NCBI GenBank assembly: GCA_009695395.1
Contig: SIBB01000123.1
Coordinates: forward strand, 1 to 9,005
Source: Pedosphaera sp.
GTDB taxonomy: Bacteria > Verrucomicrobiota > Verrucomicrobiia > Limisphaerales > SXTU01
Direction of reading: 5' to 3'
Length of the DNA: 9,005 bases
Shown here: positions 1 to 5,140 of the stretch, one piece after another
Position numbering within the stretch: position 1 is the stretch's first letter
Layout of the letters: each line of letters starts with the position of its first letter
Notes under the pieces: model-generated
The model's input: only the letters and a program-made list of their open reading frames with translations
What the model was told of the DNA's origin: nothing
Database searches by the model: none
Position numbers and translations under genes: made by a program

Positions 1-452
1 TCACGCGCGATGGCGTCGAGCAACGCGCGTTCAATCTCCGCGCCGGTCGCATCCTTCGCGTGCAAAACACGACGCTTGGAATGGCCGCCTTCCTTGGTGA
101 GATCGAGTTCCTTGCCGTGGCCGCCGGGCAGTTCGCGCTCGCTGAACTTCGCGCCCAGTTCCATCAGCTCCTGAATCCGCGCCGGCCCTTCGCCGATGAT
201 GGTGCGGACGATGTCCTCGCGGCACAGGCCGGCACCGGCATCGAGCGTGTCGCGCACGTGCATCTCGATGGAGTCCTCGCGGCTGGTGACGGCGGCGATG
301 CCGCCCTGCGCCCAGTTCGTGTTCGAGTCCGCGCGACTCTTCTTGGTGACGATGGCCACGCGCCCGCGCGGAGCGACCTGGAGGGCGAAGGTCAGCCCCG
401 CGATGCCGCTGCCGAGGATGAGGAAGTCAAATTGACGGGTGGCTTCGGCCAT
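1..452 (-). CDS. nadB: L-aspartate oxidase, N-terminal 150 residues (cut by window edge)
   Basis: The minus-strand reading frame opens with ATG at 452-450 and stays open to the window edge. It gives 150 of the roughly 530 residues usual for the family. NadB is a cytoplasmic FAD enzyme that oxidises L-aspartate to iminoaspartate, the first step of de novo NAD synthesis; NadA then makes quinolinate. What is seen: an N-terminal FAD-binding GSGIAG motif (residues 14-19), the family signature NTNWAQGGIAAV (44-55), a DTLDAGAGLC stretch (68-77), and HSKRRVLHAKDATG (124-137), which closely matches the E. coli NadB segment around HSHRRILHAADATG. These NadB-specific stretches separate it from succinate dehydrogenase and fumarate reductase flavoproteins. 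No Shine-Dalgarno sequence precedes the ATG. It follows the amidohydrolase-like gene on the same strand after a 121-bp gap that holds a REP-like element. No promoter could be assigned with confidence. The identity is secure despite the truncation. Confidence 0.96.
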   Translation of the reverse strand, partial: MAEATRQFDFLILGSGIAGLTFALQVAPRGRVAIVTKKSRADSNTNWAQGGIAAVTSREDSIEMHVRDTLDAGAGLCREDIVRTIIGEGPARIQELMELGAKFSERELPGGHGKELDLTKEGGHSKRRVLHAKDATGAEIERALLDAIAR

Positions 453-511
453 GTGGTGCGCGATTCAACGGCAGAACACGCAAGCGGGCAAAGGGAATTC
501 GCGCTCGCCCC

Positions 512-577
512 GTAGTCGCAACCTTCAGGTTGCGGTTCGTTACCCTGCCCGACGCGCAGGTTGAAGCCTGCGACTAC
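512..577. repeat. REP/BIME-like pair of GTAG-tagged hairpins
   Basis: Two hairpins face each other. The left one is GTAG (512-515) followed by a stem of 7 bp, CGCAACC/GGTTGCG (517-523 and 528-534), with a 4-nt loop. The right one has a 6-bp stem, CGCAGG/CCTGCG (555-560 and 567-572), a 6-nt loop, and then CTAC (574-577), which is GTAG on the other strand. The outer ends GTAGTCGCA (512-520) and TGCGACTAC (569-577) form a perfect 9-bp terminal inverted repeat. A GTAG tetranucleotide at the foot of an imperfect hairpin, arranged as an inverted pair, is the known organisation of REP/BIME elements mobilised by RAYT transposases. The right GTAG supplies the TAG stop (576-574) of the adjacent amidohydrolase-like gene. 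No RAYT gene is in the window, so assignment to that system is inference. Confidence 0.75.
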
Positions 578-1398
578 TTCGCCGGAGTCAGATACTTCTC
601 CGTGTAAGCCTTGATGGCCTCGGCCAGGAACTTCGCCGTCTCCTCACGCTTCTTCGCATCCGTGCGGAACGCGCCGCCGAACTCGAGCTGGATGGCGTCC
701 ACGCCGTTCGTCGTGTGGCTGCCGTAGCTGCGGACGATGTAGCCACCACTGAACCCGCTCGTCTCCCGCGGCGATCCCGGCGGCGTGTTGGTGGGCGACA
801 CGTTGATGCCCTTCGCCGCGAGGTAGCCGAGGATGCTGTGCTCGCCCGTGAGCGCGACGGCTCCGTGCTTCTCGACCATCTTCATCACCGTCGTGCCGTT
901 CTGCGTGCCGCGAAAAATCGTGTTCGTGCTCGCTGCCTGCCCGTGGATGTCCAGCAACAGCGCGCCCTGCGGAAACTTCTTTCGAAGCTCGTCCACAAAC
1001 TCCCGCACCTGCCCGTGGAACGCGGCGTGGACAACCTGTGCGTTCGGATGCTCCACGGCTTCTTTCTCGGGGCGGTTCGGGTCCACGAATTGCCGATGTG
1101 CCTTCATCGCGACGAGGTATGGCTTCTTGCCCGTGACTTCCTCAACGCGCTTCGCCGTGGCCGTCGCCAGCTCGAACGTGCGCGTGTCTTGTCCGGTGAC
1201 AAACTTGCCGCTGGTGCGCTCGCCTTCGGGACCTAGGCGCTTCGGCACGCCGGGGATCGCGAGTGAACCACCGTGCGGCGCGGTGATGATGACGGGCAGC
1301 TCGCCCCGCTGGACTTGGAGGAACTCGTTTGTCTGTGCGGCTGCCGCAGAGACCAGCGACATCGCGAGAAGAGTGCAGGCAATCAGGTGTTGATTCAT
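574..1398 (-). CDS. Secreted N-formylglutamate amidohydrolase-like protein
   Basis: From ATG 1398-1396 this encodes 274 residues. Residues 1-21 form a signal peptide: a short N-terminus, a hydrophobic core LIACTLLAMSLV, then an SAAAA cleavage region before Q22. The mature part resembles the N-formylglutamate amidohydrolase (FGase) family, which hydrolyses N-formyl-amino acids and is related to zinc carboxypeptidases. Visible motifs are TAPHGG (39-44), HRQFVDPNRPE (101-111, matching the family VDxNR pattern), LLLDIHGQ (147-154) and QLEFGG (237-242). Together they offer His, Asp, Arg and Glu residues suited to metal and substrate binding. The substrate is unknown. Export is unlike cytosolic HutG, and no histidine-degradation genes are adjacent. 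The start could instead be ATG at 1410, four codons earlier, or a GTG at 1491, which would give an unlikely basic N-terminal extension. No start has a clear Shine-Dalgarno. The TAG stop lies inside the GTAG head of the neighbouring repeat. Confidence 0.8.
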   Translation of the reverse strand: MNQHLIACTLLAMSLVSAAAAQTNEFLQVQRGELPVIITAPHGGSLAIPGVPKRLGPEGERTSGKFVTGQDTRTFELATATAKRVEEVTGKKPYLVAMKAHRQFVDPNRPEKEAVEHPNAQVVHAAFHGQVREFVDELRKKFPQGALLLDIHGQAASTNTIFRGTQNGTTVMKMVEKHGAVALTGEHSILGYLAAKGINVSPTNTPPGSPRETSGFSGGYIVRSYGSHTTNGVDAIQLEFGGAFRTDAKKREETAKFLAEAIKAYTEKYLTPAK

Positions 1399-1541
1399 AG
1401 TCGCAGGCATTGCTCGTGGCAAACTGACCGTGTTGCCCCTGCGAGGGCAAGCTCGGCGAGCATGGAGTCGTTTGTAGCCGTTTCTCTTCACCGCTCCGGG
1501 TTCGACAACGACGCAGGGTTCCCCTACAAGTCCGCCCCGAC
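1399..1541. promoter_or_regulatory. Divergent intergenic region, presumed promoters
   Basis: These 143 bp separate the minus-strand amidohydrolase-like gene from the plus-strand dehydrogenase, so promoters for both should lie here. A small perfect hairpin, TTGCCC/GGGCAA (1433-1438 and 1445-1450), is visible. On the plus strand a weak -10-like TACAAG (1525-1530) lies 11 nt before the 1542 start, which would give a very short leader. No convincing -35 element is seen on either strand. The low confidence refers to the exact sites. Confidence 0.3.
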
Positions 1542-2537
1542 ATGAGTTCCCGCTACAAAGTGGTCATCACGGATTTCGTCGGCGAGCCGCTCGATGCGGA
1601 ACGCCGCATCCTCGGTGACCTCGCGGACATCACCGCGCTCGAAGCGAAGCACGAGGACGAGATGGCTGGCCGCATCGAGGATGCCGACGCGGTGATGGTC
1701 TATCACTTCCTGAAAATCACCGAGGCCACCCTTGCCCGGCTGCGCCACTGCAAGGTCATCATCCGCTGCGGCGCGGGCTTCGACAACGTGGACGGCGCAG
1801 CTTGTCGCGCGCGCGGCATCGCGCTGTGCAATGTGCCTGACTACGGCTCCGAGGAAGTCGCCGACTCCGCGCTGGGTATGGCGCTCTCGCTGATGCGCGG
1901 GATTCACTTTCTCAACAGCCGGCTGCGGCGTGGGCACGGCGCGTGGACTTATGAACAGTTCAAGCCGGTGCATCGGCTGCGCGGACGTGTGTTCGGCATC
2001 GTCGGCGTTGGGCGCATCGGCACGGCGGCGGCGCTGCGGGCGAAGGCGTTTGGGTTCGATGTCGTGTTTTACGATCCTCTCGCACCGGATGGCCGGGAGA
2101 AGGCGCTCGGTGTCCGCCGCGTCGAGTCGCTCGATGAACTGCTCGTTCAGAGCGATGTCGTCAGCCTTCACTGCCCGCTCACACCGGAAACGCACCACCT
2201 GATGAACCACGACACCCTCGCGAAGATGCGCCCCGGCGCGTTCCTCGTGAACACCGCGCGCGGTGGAGTCGTGGAACCGCTCGCGGTGCTGGAGGCCTTG
2301 GCGCACGGACATCTGGGTGGCGCGGGCCTCGACGTGTTGGAGCAGGAGCCGCCGGCGGAGGACCACCCGTTGCTCGTTGCTTGGCGTGACCCAAAGCATC
2401 CCGCGCACGACCGGCTGATTCTGAATCCGCACGCTGCCTTCTACTGCGAAGAGGGGCTGAACGATATGCGCGTGAAGGGTAGCGAGAACGTCCGCCGTGT
2501 GCTGCTCGGCGGCGCGCCGCGCAACGTGGTGAACTGA
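1542..2537 (+). CDS. D-isomer-specific 2-hydroxyacid dehydrogenase, CtBP-like
   Basis: This cytoplasmic NAD(H)-dependent enzyme of 331 residues, normal for the family, interconverts a 2-hydroxy acid and a 2-oxo acid; the natural substrate cannot be read from sequence. The split substrate-binding domain is residues 1 to about 110 plus the C-terminus. It shows IRCGAGFDNVD (74-84) and NVPDYGSEEVAD (97-108). The Rossmann domain carries GVGRIG (155-160) with ribose-binding D178. The catalytic triad is complete: R240 in VNTARGG, E269 in LEQEPP, and H297 in NPHAAFYCEE. The NPHAAFYCEE form of the histidine motif and the final VN are typical of the CtBP-like branch rather than of phosphoglycerate dehydrogenase (SerA), which would also carry extra C-terminal domains. 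There is no signal peptide. The ATG at 1542 follows CCGCCCCGAC, with no Shine-Dalgarno. It is the first gene of a three-gene plus-strand run and ends with TGA just before a palindromic repeat. Confidence 0.93.
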   Translation: MSSRYKVVITDFVGEPLDAERRILGDLADITALEAKHEDEMAGRIEDADAVMVYHFLKITEATLARLRHCKVIIRCGAGFDNVDGAACRARGIALCNVPDYGSEEVADSALGMALSLMRGIHFLNSRLRRGHGAWTYEQFKPVHRLRGRVFGIVGVGRIGTAAALRAKAFGFDVVFYDPLAPDGREKALGVRRVESLDELLVQSDVVSLHCPLTPETHHLMNHDTLAKMRPGAFLVNTARGGVVEPLAVLEALAHGHLGGAGLDVLEQEPPAEDHPLLVAWRDPKHPAHDRLILNPHAAFYCEEGLNDMRVKGSENVRRVLLGGAPRNVVN

Positions 2538-2540
2538 TTT

Positions 2541-2608
2541 TTGCCCACGGATAAAGCGGATGACGCGGATTGTCTGGAGGCCGGTTCATCCGCGTTATCC
2601 GTGGGCAA
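2541..2608. repeat. Intergenic palindrome with 23-bp arms
   Basis: The left arm (2541-2563, starting TTGCCCACGGATAAAG) and right arm (2586-2608, ending TTATCCGTGGGCAA) are inverted repeats matching at 22 of 23 positions, with a 22-nt spacer. The unit ATCCG/CGGAT recurs within each arm. The element begins three bases after the dehydrogenase stop codon and fills about half of the gap to the next gene. CGGAT-rich palindromes of this kind are, as I recall, common between genes in several bacterial phyla. There is no T-run after either arm, so it is not a canonical intrinsic terminator, though its RNA hairpin could protect mRNA ends or attenuate read-through. It differs from the GTAG-ended elements in this window. 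Confidence 0.8.
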
Positions 2609-2668
2609 CTCTTCCCGGCAACTTTGGGTTTCCGGCGCTCGTCCGTCTTGGATAGTCTGCTTCCGCAC

Positions 2669-3463
2669 ATGACAACCAATCCCGTCGCCCTCATCACCGG
2701 TGCTTCGCGCGGCATCGGGCGCGGCATCGCGCTGGAGTTGGCGAAGGTGGGCCATGACCTCGTGGTGAACTTTGCCAGCAGCGCGGACGGCGCCCGGCAG
2801 ACGGCGGCGGATTGTGTCGCGGCGGCGAAGGCAGTGGGCAAAACCATCCGTGCGGAGATTTGCCAAGCTGATGTAGGCAAGGCCGCGGACCGCGAGCGCC
2901 TGATCGCCTTTTCGCGCGAACAGTTTGGTCGGCTGGACTTGCTGGTGAACAACGCCGGCATCACCTCCATCGGGCGACGCGACGTGTTGGAGGCGCGCGA
3001 GGACGAGTTCGACGCGCTCATGGCCATCAATCTCAAAGGCCCTTACTTTCTCAGCCAGCTCGCGGCGAACTGGATGATTGAACAGGTGAAATCTAACCCA
3101 GCACAGCGGCCCAAAATCGTCACCATCACCTCCATCAGCGGTTACGCGGTATCGACCAATCGCGGTGATTACTGCATGGCGAAAGCCGCGCTGGGAATGA
3201 TGACCCGACTTTACGCCACGCGCCTCGCGGACCACGGTATCAACGTCTACGAGGTCTGTCCCGGCGTCATCGCCAGCGACATGACCGCGCCGGTGAAGGA
3301 GAAATACGACCAGCTCTTCGCCGACGGCCTCGCGCCTCTCCGTCGCTGGGGCACGCCGGAGGACGTAGGTCGCGCCGTGACCGCCCTCGCGCTGGACTAC
3401 CTGCCTTACAGCACCGGCGAGACGATCAACGTGGATGGCGGGTTCCATGTGCGGAGGCTGTAG
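2669..3463 (+). CDS. Short-chain dehydrogenase/reductase, FabG-like
   Basis: This is a 264-residue cytoplasmic classical SDR. The cofactor motif is TGASRGIG (10-17). R14 and the lack of an acidic residue at the end of the second strand favour NADP(H). Other motifs are D68, NNAG (94-97), and a complete catalytic set of N121, S155, Y168 and K172 (YCMAK), followed by CPG (197-199). It most resembles the group annotated as 3-ketoacyl-ACP reductase. Because it lies next to a GH88-like hydrolase, a sugar or uronate reductase role (KduD-like) is equally plausible, and substrate cannot be settled by sequence. The start at 2669 is chosen because the Rossmann fold begins at residue 6. The in-frame ATG at 2570 would add 33 unrelated residues encoded by the palindrome. 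A weak -10-like TAGTCT (2653-2658) lies 10 nt upstream, and there is no Shine-Dalgarno. The TAG stop forms part of the GTAG head of the next repeat. Confidence 0.94.
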   Translation: MTTNPVALITGASRGIGRGIALELAKVGHDLVVNFASSADGARQTAADCVAAAKAVGKTIRAEICQADVGKAADRERLIAFSREQFGRLDLLVNNAGITSIGRRDVLEAREDEFDALMAINLKGPYFLSQLAANWMIEQVKSNPAQRPKIVTITSISGYAVSTNRGDYCMAKAALGMMTRLYATRLADHGINVYEVCPGVIASDMTAPVKEKYDQLFADGLAPLRRWGTPEDVGRAVTALALDYLPYSTGETINVDGGFHVRRL

Positions 3464-3543
3464 CAGCCGACGTGGGGAGGCTTACTTTGAATTTCACCGC
3501 CAAGCCAACCTGACATTCAGAGCCTCGCCACCTCCGCTGCTAC
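3460..3543. repeat. GTAG...CTAC inverted-repeat element with 23-bp arms
   Basis: The left arm (3460-3482, beginning GTAGCAGCCGACG) and right arm (3521-3543, ending CCGCTGCTAC) are inverted repeats agreeing at 20 of 23 positions around a 38-nt AT-richer spacer. Mismatches fall at arm positions 9, 12 and 17. Like the element at 512-577 it starts with GTAG and ends with CTAC, but the sequence inside is otherwise different, so it is a second family. The GTAG head contains the SDR stop codon TAG (3461-3463), and the CTAC end lies 10 nt before the GH88 start. It fills nearly the whole gap between the two genes. No transposase gene is present, so it would be non-autonomous. A RAYT or MITE-like origin is inference. 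Confidence 0.75.
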
Positions 3544-3553
3544 CCGATTCGAT

Positions 3554-5005
3554 ATGCCAACCAAAATCAACCCCAAGCTCACGCCGCAAAAACTCCTCCC
3601 CAAGATCACCCGGCTCTTCGAGCTGTCGGCGGAGAAAATCCTCGCCCGCGAGAAGTCATGGCAGCCCGAGAACGGCACGCCGGTCTTCACGGTGAAGGGT
3701 AAATACACCTCGCGCGGCTGGACCGAGTGGACGCAGGGCTTTCAGTTCGGCTCGGCGATTCTCCAGTTCGATGCCACGGGTGACGAGCGGTTCCTGAAGC
3801 TTGGGCGTGAGGGCACGCGGCGGCACATGGCGTCGCACGTCTCGCACACGGGCGTGCATGACCACGGGTTCAACAACGTCTCGACCTACGGCAACCTGCT
3901 GCGCCTGATGCGCGAGGGCCGCCTCCCGCAGGACGACCGCGAGCAGGACTTTTACGAACTCGCGCTCAAGGTCAGCGGCGCGGTGCAGGCGGCGCGGTGG
4001 ACGAAGCTCGCCGACGGCACCGGCTTCATCCACAGCTTCAACGGAGCGCACTCGCTCTTCGTGGACACCCTCCGCTCCTGCCGCTCGCTGGCCGTCGCGC
4101 ACCAGCTCGGCCATGTGCTGATGGGCGAGCAGGACGCGAAGATTTCCCTGCTGCAACGGCTCGTGGAGCACGCGCTGAACACGGCGCGCTACAACGTCTA
4201 TTTCGGCGCGGGCCGCGATGCTTACGATGTGAGCGGCCGCACGGCGCACGAGGCGGTGTTCAACGTGGCGAACGGGGTCTTCCGCTGCGCGAACTCGCAG
4301 CAGGGCTACGCGCCGTTCAGCACCTGGACGCGCGGGCTGGCGTGGGCGGTCTGCGGGTTCGCGGAGGAGTTGGAGTTCCTGGCCACCGTGCCAACTCAGA
4401 CCGTGGACGCAGCGGCGAAGGCGGGCGTGCAATCGTGGGAGGCCATGCTCTCCGAGCCGATCCAGACTTGGCGTGCGGGGGCACAGTTGGAAGTGGCGCT
4501 CGTGGAAGCCGCCACCGCCACCGCCGACTTCTATTTCGCCAACACCTGCGCCGACGGCATCCCGATGTGGGACACGGGCGCGCCGAACTTGCACCGGCTG
4601 CCGGCGAATTATCTGAGCAAGCCGGCTGACCCGTTCAACGCCCACGAGCCGGTGGACAGTTCCGCCGCCGCCATCGCCGCGCAGGGTTTGATTCGCCTCG
4701 GCAATTATCTCATTGCGAAGGGCGACAAGAAGAACGGCGCGCGCTATCGGCAGGCCGGCTTGACCGTGGCGGACACGCTCTTCTCCGAGCCGTATCTCTC
4801 CACCAATCCGAAGCATCAGGGACTCATCCTGCACTCCGTCTATCACCGCCCGAACGGCTGGGACTACATCGCACCGGGCCAACAGGTGCCGAACGGCGAA
4901 AGCTCCATGTGGGGCGACTACCACGCGCTCGAACTCGCGCTCCTCCTCCAGCGCGAGGCGAAGGGAGATGCGTATCTGACCTTCTTCGGCTGCGTGCCGA
5001 AGTGA
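3554..5005 (+). CDS. Glycoside hydrolase family 88-like protein (unsaturated uronyl hydrolase)
   Basis: The 483-residue protein has no signal peptide, so it should act in the cytoplasm. GH88 enzymes remove the 4,5-unsaturated uronic acid from the non-reducing end of oligosaccharides made by polysaccharide lyases, using an (alpha/alpha)6 barrel and two aspartates. Visible features are TEWTQGFQFGSAI (57-69), HDHGFNN (102-108) with D103, the stretch HSFNGAHSLFVDTLRS (160-175) with D171, STWTRGLAW (256-264), VDSSAAAIAAQGL (367-379) and ESSMWGDYHALE (449-460). D103 and D171 are the likely equivalents of the two catalytic aspartates of Bacillus unsaturated glucuronyl hydrolase; this rests on motif position, not an alignment. 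The protein is longer than typical members (about 370-400 residues). ATG 3554 follows GATTCGAT without a Shine-Dalgarno and lies just after the GTAG/CTAC element. It is the third gene of the plus-strand run. The exact sugar is unknown. Confidence 0.85.
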   Translation: MPTKINPKLTPQKLLPKITRLFELSAEKILAREKSWQPENGTPVFTVKGKYTSRGWTEWTQGFQFGSAILQFDATGDERFLKLGREGTRRHMASHVSHTGVHDHGFNNVSTYGNLLRLMREGRLPQDDREQDFYELALKVSGAVQAARWTKLADGTGFIHSFNGAHSLFVDTLRSCRSLAVAHQLGHVLMGEQDAKISLLQRLVEHALNTARYNVYFGAGRDAYDVSGRTAHEAVFNVANGVFRCANSQQGYAPFSTWTRGLAWAVCGFAEELEFLATVPTQTVDAAAKAGVQSWEAMLSEPIQTWRAGAQLEVALVEAATATADFYFANTCADGIPMWDTGAPNLHRLPANYLSKPADPFNAHEPVDSSAAAIAAQGLIRLGNYLIAKGDKKNGARYRQAGLTVADTLFSEPYLSTNPKHQGLILHSVYHRPNGWDYIAPGQQVPNGESSMWGDYHALELALLLQREAKGDAYLTFFGCVPK

Positions 5006-5030
5006 TGTGGATTGAGCAACCGCCCGCTTT

Positions 5031-5046
5031 TCATCCGTGGCTAAAA
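5031..5046. repeat. Possible relic of the CGGAT palindrome family
   Basis: TCATCCGTGGCTAAAA lies in the gap between the GH88-like gene and the convergent isomerase gene. It looks like the right end of the 2541-2608 element (TCATCCG, then ATCCGTGG) after collapse between its two ATCCG units. No opposite arm is present. It is short, so chance similarity is possible. Confidence 0.35.
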
Positions 5047-5087
5047 GGCCGTCACACCTGCGCCCGGAGGACGCGCTGTAAAACGCA

Positions 5088-5113
5088 AAGGGCGCGGCTT
5101 GTGTCGCGCCCTT
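5088..5113 (-). terminator. Rho-independent terminator of the isomerase gene
   Basis: A perfect 9-bp GC-rich stem, AAGGGCGCG (5088-5096) and CGCGCCCTT (5105-5113), closes an 8-nt loop. Read on the minus strand, the stem is followed by TTTGCGTTTT, a broken U-tract, 27 nt beyond the isomerase stop codon. On the plus strand it is followed by CGGTGGTC with no T-run, so it acts mainly for the minus-strand gene, although the hairpin could also impede transcripts arriving from the GH88-like gene. Confidence 0.75.
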
Positions 5114-5140
5114 CGGTGGTCAGTTGATTTAAACGGGGCC

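Noticed and set aside
60..515. 151-residue plus-strand frame
   Set aside because: Antisense to nadB, whose signature motifs are clear on the minus strand.
1524..2432. 302-residue open frame on the minus strand
   Set aside because: Antisense to the CtBP-like dehydrogenase, whose catalytic motifs are all intact; no family features.
2541..2608. Classical rho-independent terminator
   Set aside because: The stem is strong, but neither strand has a U-tract following it and the loop is 22 nt long. Classified as a repeat instead.
2570..2668. N-terminal extension of the SDR
   Set aside because: It starts inside the 2541-2608 palindrome and encodes residues unrelated to SDRs; the Rossmann fold begins right after ATG 2669.
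2441..3448. 335-residue open frame on the minus strand
   Set aside because: Antisense to the SDR and running through the palindrome; no motifs.
512..3543. CRISPR-like or tandem repeat array
   Set aside because: The repeats are isolated palindromic elements of different sequence, with no regular spacers and no cas genes.
3656..4924. 422-residue open frame on the minus strand
   Set aside because: It lies wholly antisense to the GH88-like gene, is Arg/Val/His-rich low-complexity sequence with no recognisable motif, and arises from GC-rich codon bias.
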